From assembly GCF_001015055.1 (NCBI RefSeq), contig NZ_BBWZ01000006.1, positions 163,753 to 227,752 of the forward strand: a stretch of DNA of 64,000 nt, in the 5' to 3' direction. The stretch comes from Aneurinibacillus tyrosinisolvens. Its GTDB lineage: Bacteria > Bacillota > Bacilli > Aneurinibacillales > Aneurinibacillaceae. Shown piece after piece: positions 17,281 through 26,674 of the stretch (positions within the stretch are counted from its first letter, which is position 1; each line of letters starts with the position of its first letter). The position numbers and the translations under genes were made by a program. The notes under the pieces are model-generated. The model made no database searches, was not told the origin of the DNA, and saw nothing but the letters and a program-made list of their open reading frames with translations.

Positions 17281-18510
17281 TTGCTTCCGATCTCCAGAAA
17301 GATAGATGTAAAGCAATCGAATAAATTAAGTGTTTTGCAGTTCATTCGACACCGTGGGGAGACCACCCAGCCTGAAATCAGCAGGGAGCTCAGTGTCAGC
17401 CGCCCCACGGTTTCGACACTGGTTGATGAACTTATTTCGGAAGGATATATCAGGGTTACCGGTATCGGGACTTCAACCGATCAGGGGGGTAAACGACCCA
17501 AACTTATCGCATTCAATCCGCGGGGAGGCGGGATTATCGCTTTACACCTCACAGTCAATATGCTGTCAGGAGCCTTATTGGATTTATCAGCCAATCTTTT
17601 ATTTGAGCAAAAAATACCGATGACTCCTCGGATTTCGCGAGATCATCTTCTCACCAGGATTTTGCAGATGACAGAACATCTCTTTCATAAGGCAGAGGAG
17701 TTTAAGATTTCAGTCCGTGGAATTGGGGTAGGATGCCCTGGATTGATTGAGACCAGTACAGGTACGATATTGACTGCGGCAAACTTTGAGGCCATCAACA
17801 ATTTTCCTATCGGAGACAGCCTGGCGTCCCGATTCCAGACCCCGGTTTGGGTAGATAATGAATGCAGAAATTTAGGGCTGGCGGAAAAAATATTCGGGTT
17901 AGGACAGGATGTAAATACATTCGTCAGCCTGATGACTGATATTGGAATTGGCGCAGGAATTATTATTGATAATCAAATTTTACGAGGGAAAGATGATAGT
18001 TTCGGAGAGGTTGGACACGCGACGATCCAGATGGATGGACCTCTCTGCCAGTGCGGAAACCGGGGCTGCTGGGAGGTCTATGCTTCTTCGAATGCCCTCT
18101 TAACGAAGGTCGCACAAGAAATGCCGAAGACGATCGTATTGAAAAATATGATTATAGCGGAAGACGAACTCTCCATTCAGCGGATTATAGAAGCCATTGA
18201 AAAAGGAGACACCGTGGTAGAGCAAATGGCGATCGATGAGTTGGGCAAATACTTAGGAGTAGGGATTACGAATCTGGTTAATGCCATGAATCCCGAACTG
18301 ATTGTCATTCATGGCGAGATGGTGAATTTAGGCCAACCATTACTCCAGCGGATCGAGCGTGAAATTCAACAGCGAGCGCTCCCTGTTCCTAAAGCAAGGG
18401 TGCGGATTAAATTTTCTGAGCTTGGAAGAGAAGCCAATATTATCGGCTCGGGTGCCCTTGTTTTACAAGAATTGTTTAATGACCCGGAGTACCTCTTTTC
18501 ATATTCATAA
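17281..18510 (+). CDS. ROK-family transcriptional repressor (XylR/NagC type)
   Basis: About 409 residues from TTG 17281 (GATAGGAGTGGATACAAC before it); an in-frame ATG at 17254 has a poorer site. N-terminal winged helix-turn-helix (TTQPEISRELSVSRPTVSTL) followed by a ROK sugar-kinase-like domain with the zinc motif CQCGNRGCWE near residue 260. Binds a sugar ligand and an operator; the XylR-like palindrome at 7291-7317 is the best candidate site. Co-transcribed with the genes it would control, giving an autoregulated operon. The esterase gene starts 26 bases after its stop. Confidence 0.88.
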   Translation: MLPISRKIDVKQSNKLSVLQFIRHRGETTQPEISRELSVSRPTVSTLVDELISEGYIRVTGIGTSTDQGGKRPKLIAFNPRGGGIIALHLTVNMLSGALLDLSANLLFEQKIPMTPRISRDHLLTRILQMTEHLFHKAEEFKISVRGIGVGCPGLIETSTGTILTAANFEAINNFPIGDSLASRFQTPVWVDNECRNLGLAEKIFGLGQDVNTFVSLMTDIGIGAGIIIDNQILRGKDDSFGEVGHATIQMDGPLCQCGNRGCWEVYASSNALLTKVAQEMPKTIVLKNMIIAEDELSIQRIIEAIEKGDTVVEQMAIDELGKYLGVGITNLVNAMNPELIVIHGEMVNLGQPLLQRIEREIQQRALPVPKARVRIKFSELGREANIIGSGALVLQELFNDPEYLFSYS

Positions 18511-18535
18511 TGTGTTGGAAGGGAGAACAATCAGT

Positions 18536-19558
18536 ATGGCTAACCGTAACTTTTCCCTGTGGACGTATTTTATGGAACGCGGGGCGGAAATACGACCTTC
18601 CTTAGCGTACCAGGGAGGGGATGTGCGGGAGTGGCAGCCAAGATTGTTAACCAAAGTCCAGGAGCTGCTGGGTGATTTTCCTCCATCCGTCCCTCTCGAA
18701 GCAGAAACGATCTGGAAGGTGGAAGAAAACGGACTGATTAAGGAGAAAATTGTATTCAATTCTGAACCGTTCGCTTCCATTCCTGCCCTTGTGATTCGAG
18801 GAGCAGAACTCTCCGTTGACCGGAAACATCCCGGATTACTCTGCCTGCATGGGCATGGTCCTTTCGGTAAGGATTCTGTTGCCGGTGTCAGATCTACGCA
18901 GGCTCACAGAGATATCATTCAGTTATATAACTATGATTATGCCGTGCAATTCGCCAGGCAGGGCTATATAACGATTACACCTGATTTTCGAAATTTCGGG
19001 GAGCGAAGTGATGGTGACCTGTATCCAGGCCGCGATAGCTGTAATGTTCATTTTATACGCGGACTCTTGATGGGAATCAATTTGATTACGTTAAATATCT
19101 GGGACATCATGAAAACGATGGATTATTTCATGGGCCGCCCGGAGGTGGATGAGAACCGAATCGGCGCGATTGGCTTATCATTTGGCGGGACGATGGTGCT
19201 CCATTCGGCGGGATTAGACTCACGGATTAAGGCGGCCGGAATTGTCTGTGCCCTGACTACTTATGAGGAATATGCCATCAAAATGGGAAACTTCTGTGGT
19301 TCTCAATTTATCCCCGGAATTTATCAGTATGCCGATCTGGCGGATCTGGCCGGGCTCATTGCTCCGCGGCCGCTTTTGATTGAAAATGGCGTCTTTGACG
19401 ACGGATTTCCCATTGAAGCCTCTCTTAAGGCCCAGGAACAATTAAAGAGAATTTATCAGGCGGCAGGTGCAGAGAATCGCCTGGAGATTGACCTATTTGA
19501 GGGAGCCCATCAATTCAGCGGGAGAAAGGCTTTTTCCTTCTTTGAAAAGTGGTTATAG
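18536..19558 (+). CDS. Alpha/beta hydrolase (acetyl-xylan-esterase / Abhydrolase_7-like)
   Basis: 340 residues from ATG 18536 (GGAAGGGAGAACAATCAGT). The nucleophile elbow reads GLSFGGTM; LLCLHGHGPFGK supplies the oxyanion region; the acid and His are probably in ENGVFDDGFP and FEGAHQFSG. No signal peptide, so it acts inside the cell, probably deacetylating or de-esterifying an imported sugar ester. Belongs to the sugar operon by spacing and strand. Confidence 0.8.
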   Translation: MANRNFSLWTYFMERGAEIRPSLAYQGGDVREWQPRLLTKVQELLGDFPPSVPLEAETIWKVEENGLIKEKIVFNSEPFASIPALVIRGAELSVDRKHPGLLCLHGHGPFGKDSVAGVRSTQAHRDIIQLYNYDYAVQFARQGYITITPDFRNFGERSDGDLYPGRDSCNVHFIRGLLMGINLITLNIWDIMKTMDYFMGRPEVDENRIGAIGLSFGGTMVLHSAGLDSRIKAAGIVCALTTYEEYAIKMGNFCGSQFIPGIYQYADLADLAGLIAPRPLLIENGVFDDGFPIEASLKAQEQLKRIYQAAGAENRLEIDLFEGAHQFSGRKAFSFFEKWL

Positions 19559-19577
19559 ACAAATAAGCTGAAAGGAA

Positions 19578-20516
19578 GTGTTAAGGCTGGAGACTTCTCA
19601 CCCTCTGGAAAAACGACGACTGACTGGAACTCACATGGAAGTGACAATCCTTGGCTTAGGCGGCGCAGGACTCGGCGGTATTTTTGGGGAAGTAAGTGAT
19701 GCCGACGGAGTAGCGGCCGTCGATAAAGCGCTGGAACTCGGGATGAATTGGCTGGATACATCGCCGTATTATTTTGAAGCGGAGAGACGTATGGGTTTGG
19801 CTTTGCGGGGGGTTCCAAGAAATCGTTATTATCTTTCAAGTAAGGTAGGCACCCATCGGGAACGGTACCTGGATTATTCTGCGGACAGCACTTACTGGAG
19901 CGTGGAAAACAGTCTAAGGACACTGGGAACGGACTACCTGGACATTTGTTTGATTCATGATCCGCTCCCCCGGCATCTGGAGCAGGCTCTGGGCCCGGGT
20001 GGTTCGCTGGAGGCGCTGCTGGATTTAAAGCAGCAGGGGGTAATTAAGGCGATTGGAATTGGTATGCAAAGCCATGAACTGATTCGCCAGGCCATCGATA
20101 CCGGACAACTGGATATGGCACTCACGGTCAACGATTATACCTTGCTTCGTCAGAGTGTACTATCCGGTGTGTGTGATTATGCAGAGCCGCATGGCGTCGG
20201 GGTCGTGAATGGCGCGGCCCTTGCGATGGGCCTGTTGTCGGGACGCGATCCCCGGAGCATTGGCACCTTCCGCTGGACACCGCCTAAAGAAGAAGTAGAC
20301 GCTGCCATCCAGGTTTATGAATGGTGTAAACGAAGAAAAATAAATATTTTAGCTTCAGCCTTACAATTTAGTCTTAGTCAACCACGGCTTAGCTGTACCT
20401 TAATTGGGGCTTGTTCAGCCAAAGAAGTAGAGGAGTGCTGGAGTGCGGCCACCACCCCGATCGATCCCGAGGTTTGGCACGAATTGTCACGCTTGCTCGA
20501 GGAAATTCGATTATAG
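19578..20516 (+). CDS. Aldo/keto reductase
   Basis: 312 residues. Catalytic tetrad visible: Asp in NWLDTSPYYF with Tyr two to three residues later, Lys in YYLSSKVG and His in CLIHDPLP. Resembles the L-fucose/D-threo-aldose dehydrogenase branch (LGLGGAGLGGIFGEV...). The start is uncertain: GTG 19578 is close to AAAGGAA, and the normal N-terminal strand LEKRRLTGTHMEVTILGLG begins upstream of the first ATG at 19635, so GTG is preferred. Likely oxidises an aldose to the lactone or reduces an aldehyde in this pathway. Confidence 0.82.
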   Translation: MLRLETSHPLEKRRLTGTHMEVTILGLGGAGLGGIFGEVSDADGVAAVDKALELGMNWLDTSPYYFEAERRMGLALRGVPRNRYYLSSKVGTHRERYLDYSADSTYWSVENSLRTLGTDYLDICLIHDPLPRHLEQALGPGGSLEALLDLKQQGVIKAIGIGMQSHELIRQAIDTGQLDMALTVNDYTLLRQSVLSGVCDYAEPHGVGVVNGAALAMGLLSGRDPRSIGTFRWTPPKEEVDAAIQVYEWCKRRKINILASALQFSLSQPRLSCTLIGACSAKEVEECWSAATTPIDPEVWHELSRLLEEIRL

Positions 20517-20602
20517 AAAAAATAAGCGGTTATTTGTTCAGTGTTCAGGTTGTCGAGAGTCTCGGCAGCCTATTATTTTATTCAGTACAGGAGGGGAGAA
20601 GA

Positions 20603-22129
20603 ATGCAGCAGTTAAACAAACAAGTGCTCCAAAAAGAGCAGGGGATGGAGGAGCTGCCCGAACGAATTATTCAGTTTGGGGAAGGAAACTTTCTGCGTGG
20701 TTTTGTAGACTGGATGGTCCATGAATTAAATAAACAGGACTTATTTAACGGGAGAATTGTTGCCATTCAACCGACTCCCCATGGGAAAGTCGTTCCTGTG
20801 CTTAATGCTCAGGATGGTCTCTATACCCTTGCCCTTAGAGGGGTGGAAAAGGAAAGCGTAATCAATAAACTGGAAATCATCTCTTCCATTAGCAGAGGAA
20901 TTAACCCGTATGAAGATTGGAATGAAGTCATAAACCTGGCGGAGAATCCGCAAATTCAATTCGTGTTCTCCAACACAACAGAAGCCGGTTTAACGTACGT
21001 AAAGGAAAAGTTAATCCCCGGCCGATCCTCGCTTTCCTTTCCAGGGAAATTGACGGCCTTCCTCTATCACCGTTATCAGGTGCTGGGTGATTCCAAAGCA
21101 TCGGCAATGATCATTGTTCCCTGCGAACTGCTGGAGGACAATGGGTCTCTACTGGAAAAAACCGTTCTCCAGATTGCTAAAGACTGGGGATTGCCGGATG
21201 CTTTTTCCGGGTGGATTCAGGAGCACAACCAGTTCTGCAATACGCTCGTGGACCGGATTGTTACCGGGTATCCCAAAGATCAGATTGAAGATTTTCGTAA
21301 TTGCTTAGGATATGAAGACGCTTTGCTCACCGTGGGAGAGCCATACCATCTCTTCGCGATTGAAGCTGACGAAGAAGTGGCAGAGTTGCTGCCTTTTCAT
21401 CGAGCCGGACTCAACGTTCACTGGGCACAGGTAAAGCCGTTTCGGGAAAGTAAGGTTAGGATTTTAAATGGAGCTCATACCTTGATGGTTCCTGTGGCTT
21501 TTTTAGCAGGGAAGAACACGGTTCTAGAAACAATGGAAGATGAAAGTTTACGCCAGTTTGTTTTAAAAGGGATCTACCAGGAAATCCTTCCCTGTCTTTC
21601 CGTGGATGAAGAGCAAAAAAAGCGATTCGCCGATTCTGTCATAGATAGGTTTCTTAATCCTTTTAGTCACCATTTTCTTTCTGATATTGCCGTTCATTCA
21701 TTTGCTAAATGTAAGGTCCGGCTTCTTCCCACGCTTTTAGATACAGTACAGCAGAGGAATCGTTTGCCAGAAGCGGTAACCTTTTCTTTTGCTGCGCTGC
21801 TTTTGCTTTACCGGGGACGGCGGATTACAGACAACCAATTGGCTGGTTACCGGGGAGAAGAGGAATATATCATCAGAGATGAGCCCGAAGTCCTCGTGTT
21901 TGTAGAGGAAGCATGGTCCTTTTATAAAGAGGATACAGGGGAGCAGGTTGAAAAGGTAGTAGAAATGATAGGAGGCAGGGAAGCTTTGTGGGGAACCAAC
22001 CTGAATCAGGTGCCCTGTTTAGTTGAATCTATTTCTAATAATGTGAATCGAATCCTTCAATTGGGAATGAGGCAAGCCTTAGATGAGTTACTCCAGGGTG
22101 AAGACTATCTTTATAGCAATAGTGAGTAA
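20603..22129 (+). CDS. uxaB: Tagaturonate reductase-like (mannitol dehydrogenase family)
   Basis: 508 residues from ATG 20603 after CAGGAGGGGAGAAGA. N-terminal ERIIQFGEGNFLRGFVDWM is the nucleotide-binding start of UxaB/UxuB; the catalytic KVRILNGAH has the family Lys-x4-Asn-x2-His. NADH-dependent interconversion of tagaturonate/altronate or a related keto-acid. Last gene of the sugar cluster before the NUDIX gene. It argues that the pathway handles a sugar acid. UxaB is the best match by length and N-terminus, but the substrate could be another uronate. Confidence 0.82.
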   Translation: MQQLNKQVLQKEQGMEELPERIIQFGEGNFLRGFVDWMVHELNKQDLFNGRIVAIQPTPHGKVVPVLNAQDGLYTLALRGVEKESVINKLEIISSISRGINPYEDWNEVINLAENPQIQFVFSNTTEAGLTYVKEKLIPGRSSLSFPGKLTAFLYHRYQVLGDSKASAMIIVPCELLEDNGSLLEKTVLQIAKDWGLPDAFSGWIQEHNQFCNTLVDRIVTGYPKDQIEDFRNCLGYEDALLTVGEPYHLFAIEADEEVAELLPFHRAGLNVHWAQVKPFRESKVRILNGAHTLMVPVAFLAGKNTVLETMEDESLRQFVLKGIYQEILPCLSVDEEQKKRFADSVIDRFLNPFSHHFLSDIAVHSFAKCKVRLLPTLLDTVQQRNRLPEAVTFSFAALLLLYRGRRITDNQLAGYRGEEEYIIRDEPEVLVFVEEAWSFYKEDTGEQVEKVVEMIGGREALWGTNLNQVPCLVESISNNVNRILQLGMRQALDELLQGEDYLYSNSE

Positions 22130-22150
22130 AAAGTAAATAGGGGTGAAGGT

Positions 22151-22768
22151 ATGAATGATAAGTGGCTTGATTGGGCGAAACAACTTCGATCTATTGCACA
22201 GGCAGGATTAACGTATTCGAAAGATGTATATGACCTGGAGAGATTCGAACAGATAAGAAAAATAAGTATGGAGATTATGTCAGAACATACAAATGCCGAC
22301 ATGAAGATGATAAAAGACTTATTTGCTAATGAAACGGGCTATGCTACACCAAAAGTCGATATTAGGGCGGTTGTTTTTAAAAATAAGAAAATCCTGCTGG
22401 TTAAAGAGAAGATGGACGGATATTGGTCCTTACCCGGTGGTTGGGCAGACATCGGTTTAACTCCAACGGAAGTAGCCGTTAAAGAGGTAAAAGAAGAGTC
22501 AGGGTTTGATGTCAAAGCGACAAAGCTGCTGGCTGTTTTGGATAAAAAGTGCCACCCGCATCCTCCCTCTCCGTATCATGTATATAAAATGTTTATCCAG
22601 TGTGAAATAGTTGGGGGTCATGCGAAGGAAGGCACAGAAACAAGTGCGGTTGGTTTTTTCGCTGAAGATGAAATCCCGCCACTTTCTATAGAAAGAAATA
22701 CAGAATCCCAGGTTGAAATGGCTTTTACTAATTTAAGAAATCCTCAGGCCTATGTGAGATGTGATTAA
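22151..22768 (+). CDS. NUDIX hydrolase with N-terminal NUDIX-associated domain
   Basis: 205 residues. An N-terminal helical domain of about 60 residues (Nudix_N-like) precedes the NUDIX box GGWADIGLTPTEVAVKEVKEES, in which the KEVKEES core keeps the metal-binding Glu pair although the upstream Glu of the box is replaced. Likely hydrolyses an ADP-sugar or similar nucleoside diphosphate derivative. Starts after GGGGTGAAGGT, 22 bases after uxaB, and may be a late gene of that unit or independent. Confidence 0.85.
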   Translation: MNDKWLDWAKQLRSIAQAGLTYSKDVYDLERFEQIRKISMEIMSEHTNADMKMIKDLFANETGYATPKVDIRAVVFKNKKILLVKEKMDGYWSLPGGWADIGLTPTEVAVKEVKEESGFDVKATKLLAVLDKKCHPHPPSPYHVYKMFIQCEIVGGHAKEGTETSAVGFFAEDEIPPLSIERNTESQVEMAFTNLRNPQAYVRCD

Positions 22769-22787
22769 ACTTTACCAAGAGAGGCAC

Positions 22788-22991
22788 ATGATAATTGTTG
22801 AAAATATGCAAGGTGTGTCATTCATCCAACAGAAGAAAAAGGGATCATTCTCGAATTTAGGGGGAACAGTCTTGCCTTTCATATATCTGGAGGAGTTTGT
22901 GCAAAGTGAACTCGACGATTTGTTAAGCTATAAAGAAATTATTAAAAAAAAATCTAAAAGCAAAAGGCTCATTGGTTCTGGTTACCTTTGA
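22788..22991 (+). CDS. Small hypothetical protein
   Basis: Begins at ATG 22788 (MIIVENMQGVSF); an in-frame start at 22761 overlaps the NUDIX stop. A basic tail KKKSKSKR ends the protein. There is no recognisable domain, only a moderate site (AAGAGAGGCAC). It lies directly before a bioF remnant, so it may itself be debris. Confidence 0.3.
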   Translation: MIIVENMQGVSFIQQKKKGSFSNLGGTVLPFIYLEEFVQSELDDLLSYKEIIKKKSKSKRLIGSGYL

Positions 22992-23352
22992 TTAACAAGG
23001 CACGCCCCTTTATCTTCTCTACCGCTTTATCTCCTGGAGTCATCGGAACGGAGAAAACGTTTAAATCTGCTTAGCAGACGAATTCGTGAGGAATTGAGTG
23101 CATGTGGATTTTATGTGGTAGAAGGAGAAACGCCTATTATTGCCGTTATTATTGGTGAAGCCCAGATAGCTACCACTTTTTCAAAGGATTTGGAGGAACT
23201 CGGTATTTTTGCACCCACTATTCGTCCCCGCCGTACCAGCTAGATCTTCTCGAATTCGTCTTACCGTGATGGCGACACATACAGACGAGGATATAAATCA
23301 ATTGGTTGATGCCTTTAAAATCGTAGGGAAACAAACAGGAGTGATTTCTTGA
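22988..23352 (+). pseudogene. bioF: bioF/kbl C-terminal remnant (AOS-type aminotransferase)
   Basis: Three pieces in shifting frames: ARPFIFSTALSPGV, then LSRRIREELSACGFYVVEGETPIIAVIIGE...APTIRP, then SRIRLTVMATHTDEDINQLVDAF. These are, in order, the conserved C-terminal third of 8-amino-7-oxononanoate synthase / glycine C-acetyltransferase. The PLP lysine and N-terminal two thirds are absent and at least two frameshifts are present. Dead gene. Confidence 0.7.
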
Positions 23353-23388
23353 AAGGACCAATGTTTATGCTAATCAATGTTCCATACT

Positions 23389-23880
23389 CTATAATATGTC
23401 AACACTAAAGACCTCTCTGCCTGGTACACAGAGAGGTTCTCCCTTATTTTTCACTTCTCTTATTTTTTTCTGCTGTTCGATTAGACTTTTGAAGGAGGCT
23501 TCCATCTGTTCCTGTGATTTATTTACTGTAGTCAGGCTAGCCATAGCAGGTGTTGCTGTAAGCAACTGAATACGTTTGAAAAATTCATTAAGAAGCTGGT
23601 TCCATTCCTCAAACACTCTAGCCGCCTGTTCACCGCCTGGACTTTTTGTGTTGTTTTGATAATCATTTTTTATATCTTCGAAAAATTTATTTATTTCTTG
23701 TTCTATTTTCATGGTGTTTTCCGTTATTTGAGTCCAAACTTCTTTTTGGTATTCTATCGTCTGCAGTGTAAGGTTTGCCATTTCACTTTGGTATACATAT
23801 ATTAACTTTAGACTCATGAACCAGTCATCCCAGATAAAATCTACGAAATTTCTAGTGCTTTGCTTTTCTAAGTGTGTCAT
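23389..23880 (-). CDS. PhaP-like phasin (PHA granule protein)
   Basis: About 163 residues from the ATG at 23880 (MTHLEKQ), which has AAGGAG at good spacing; an upstream in-frame ATG at 23916 is less well placed. Low-complexity helical, coiled-coil protein with many Gln, Glu and Lys. FIWDDWFMSL near the start, FEEWNQLLNEFF and TPAMASLTTVNKSQEQMEASFKSLIEQQ resemble Bacillus PhaP from memory. Would coat polyhydroxyalkanoate granules. No other PHA gene is in the window. Confidence 0.5.
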   Translation of the reverse strand: MTHLEKQSTRNFVDFIWDDWFMSLKLIYVYQSEMANLTLQTIEYQKEVWTQITENTMKIEQEINKFFEDIKNDYQNNTKSPGGEQAARVFEEWNQLLNEFFKRIQLLTATPAMASLTTVNKSQEQMEASFKSLIEQQKKIREVKNKGEPLCVPGREVFSVDIL

Positions 23881-24244
23881 CATGGTCTCCTTGTTTATGT
23901 TTTTATTGGCATCCATTGATAAGAAGTTTCCCTAATTATACGTAAAAGAAAGCCTATGATAGATACACCTGTTGAGATTTTTATCAATGCACGACGCCGA
24001 AATTACCAAAAGGAATGTAAATGTCCCTTATATGTAATTTACATCTAAGTGAACATTTTGTCGATCATTTCCTATTCGCAATTGACAAAAAATTTATATA
24101 ACAGTTTATTTCGGCAATGCATACTCAGGGAATAATAGGATAGATCGAAAAAAACTACCGGCTACGGTAGCCCAAATTGATATAGTGATTTAGCGTTGCA
24201 ATGATACAAAACCGCTAACCGATGTTGAATTTCCACAAGCTACT

Positions 24245-24823
24245 ATGTTAAACCCGTTTCTTTCTAGACACCGTAAGGGAGGAAGAAGATGGACACCTGG
24301 AATTATAGTATTTCTACAAGGTTTTGCATTTCCGATAACACGAACCGCTACAATATATTCTTCTGGAATAAGACATAATTTCCAATATATTGCACATGTA
24401 TATGTTGCAAATCAGTCCATTTTGTTAGGAAGAGAAATAGAGAGTGGAGATTGGAAACTGAATCAATTTCTTCAAAAAAATCTAGTTTTTCTTCTTTATT
24501 ATGCTTACGGTTCCTGTATGGATGATGCGCGTTTTAAACAAAGCGGGGTTAAGCATTATTTTTCAACGATATACGGCATCGATGTCTTAGATGGGTTTGC
24601 CTTAAAGTACACACGAAAAACCGAAAATGATGGAAGCAGAGCCGATGTTGTCGAACAGGAAAAGGAAAGAGTTGAAGGGGTTGTATATGAAGTTCCCACC
24701 AAGGCATTAGAATACTTATTTGAACGAGAAGGATTTCCAAATGCTTAGCGAGCAACATTTGTTGATGTACAAGTAAAAGGGGGAAGTAAGTGAAGCATAT
24801 TACAAGAAATTATTAATACAATT
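24245..24823 (+). pseudogene. ykqA: ykqA-like gamma-glutamylcyclotransferase family, broken
   Basis: From about residue 60, the 167-residue frame matches the second half of B. subtilis YkqA as I recall it: ESGDWKLNQF, YYAYGSCMDDARFKQSGVKHYFSTIYG, GSRADVV, LEYLFEREG. The stop TAG at 24746 replaces the Tyr of the expected AYR, and the frame continues afterwards as RATFVDVQVKGG before another stop. The first cyclotransferase domain is missing or scrambled (residues 1-60 do not fit). Hence truncated at the front with a premature stop. Confidence 0.62.
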
Positions 24824-24869
24824 AAAACAGCTTGGCTTGACACTTTAATCCAGGAGAGGAGAAAGGAAG

Positions 24870-25433
24870 ATGGCGACAATGACAGCAACGATACTCGTTG
24901 GGACTGCCCATCCAAATGATGGAGGAATCAACCCGAGTCACTTCTTATTTTTAAGCGAAAACAGCCGTCCTGCATGGATGTTGGTTCCACAAAATATCAT
25001 TGAACATGAATATAAAAAAGAGTTAAAAAAAGTCACCTGGATACCGACACTTGAGCACATGCTAGAAGATGCCCTGGTCATGATTGGGCTTTATGTGCTG
25101 AAGGACGCAGAAATCATACAGTTGTTCAAAAAGCATTTTATAGGAAAAAATCGAACGTTCATCTCTTTGTATGAAGATATTCCAACGAGCGCTTTAGAGC
25201 AAATGTATGGAAGAATGCAGCAGCTTACTACAGATGTGAAAGTAGTTGTTTCTGTTTTTAATGGGTCCTCTATTATGAAGAACATTTCAATAGTAAAAGA
25301 CTATCCATTTGATATAGAGGTTTGCCCGACAAGCTTTCGACGTGAATACAATCAATGGACCAGAAAAACAGAAGAGGCTGGAGTATTGGAGGACGGAGCT
25401 CAAAAAGTAACAAACATGTGGAGTGCTAGATAA
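24870..25433 (+). CDS. Conserved-looking hypothetical protein
   Basis: 187 residues, ATG 24870 with a very good site (AGGAGAGGAGAAAGGAAG). Begins TATILVGTAHPNDGGINPSHFLFLSENSRPAW. Balanced composition and no membrane helices, so probably a real soluble protein. I recognise no family or catalytic motif. It follows the ykqA remnant and precedes 500 bases without genes. Confidence 0.6.
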   Translation: MATMTATILVGTAHPNDGGINPSHFLFLSENSRPAWMLVPQNIIEHEYKKELKKVTWIPTLEHMLEDALVMIGLYVLKDAEIIQLFKKHFIGKNRTFISLYEDIPTSALEQMYGRMQQLTTDVKVVVSVFNGSSIMKNISIVKDYPFDIEVCPTSFRREYNQWTRKTEEAGVLEDGAQKVTNMWSAR

Positions 25434-25954
25434 AACCATGGGAAGACGGTTTGCTATACAAGAAAGGTCATCTTCCCTCCTTCTTATTGCTTTTCTATCT
25501 TGGAAATATACTTGCGCCTAAATAAATTTTAGGGTGATAATTTTTAAGTCTTTTGCACCTTATGGGAAGTCCGCATTTGTTGGATGTAAGATAGGACTCA
25601 CAATTTTCACTGTTCCATGAGAAGCTAAAGGTTAAGGTTTGAACTTCTATTCTCTTCTTGTGACTTAGAGGATCTCAGGTGCCTTTTTAACCGCTAGAGT
25701 GACAGGGAATTTGGAGAGTCACTTATATTCTGATTGGTGTTGAAACTATGGATATGATTAAAAAAGGCTGATTGAATGTAAAATTTATTTGTCTTATGTA
25801 AAGTCGAATGCCCACATATGATGTGAAGTAACTACCTAGAAACTAACGAAACCATAGTGTGTGATGTTTTATTTTAAGTAGCTGCGTCAAAATACGATTT
25901 CCAGTTACCAGGTTAAGAACATGCCTTGGTCTCGTTTCGTGAAAAAGCAGACGC
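25434..25954. other. Gene-free stretch
   Basis: About 520 bases. A loose inverted repeat (GGGAAGA at about 25440 with TCTTCCC near 25470, followed by TCCTTCTTATTG) may terminate the upstream gene. Nothing else recognisable was seen on either strand. Confidence 0.4.
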
Positions 25955-26539
25955 TTATTGTTTGTCTTTTTCATGTTCTTCCACTATTTTTTCTAATTCT
26001 GACCAACTGGAGATTCGTTGGTACGAGGCATGCTGGTTATAGCAGGTATTTTTGATGTATACTCTTATTCCGGTTCCTTCAAAAGCACTTAAGACATGTG
26101 GTTTGTCATCAAAAAATAAATCCAGCCCTAATCCTTGAGCGATCCCTGCTTTTTCTTCATCTTTCATGCCAATATAGAAATGAGCTTCTTTGAAAGGGAA
26201 ATCATGTTTTCTCAACCATTCCGTAGTGGCTTCGCGGATTTCTAGGGTATCTTCGCGTGCGGTAAGATAAAAAATTTCATGTCCTTCTTTTGCTAGTTTG
26301 TTGAGTATATTAGAGGCGTATTCAAGTGGGAGGCTCTCCTCGTGAATACGAGATTGTAATTGCTTCCATAGTAGACGGCCTTCTTCTCTGCTGAGATTGA
26401 ACGCATCATAAATATGAAGGGTAGGGAAGGTATCTACAAATTCATTTGTAATTTCCCGTTGTAGAGTTTCATTGAACATGCGTGTTACCGTATATCGCAT
26501 ATCATTCAATGTATCATCTATATCAAAACCGATTTTCAT
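25955..26539 (-). CDS. HAD-type 5'(3')-deoxyribonucleotidase-like protein (YqfW-like)
   Basis: 194 residues. The N-terminal KIGFDIDDTLND is the HAD motif I nucleophile (DxDDT). YLTARED is motif II, and LGLDLFFDDKPH contains motif IV acids. Resembles the NT5C/YqfW nucleotidase branch that dephosphorylates nucleoside monophosphates. Stands alone on the minus strand with its own upstream region. Confidence 0.82.
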   Translation of the reverse strand: MKIGFDIDDTLNDMRYTVTRMFNETLQREITNEFVDTFPTLHIYDAFNLSREEGRLLWKQLQSRIHEESLPLEYASNILNKLAKEGHEIFYLTAREDTLEIREATTEWLRKHDFPFKEAHFYIGMKDEEKAGIAQGLGLDLFFDDKPHVLSAFEGTGIRVYIKNTCYNQHASYQRISSWSELEKIVEEHEKDKQ

Positions 26540-26674
26540 CTACTCACTCCTTATGCTCCCCTGAGCTAAGTGTTTTGTCACAAATAAATACTACTACTTC
26601 GATATGAGCTATTCAACCTCCTTTGTCAGTATGCAATTCTTTTTAGATGGAGAGGGTTGTAAAACGTATAATCT

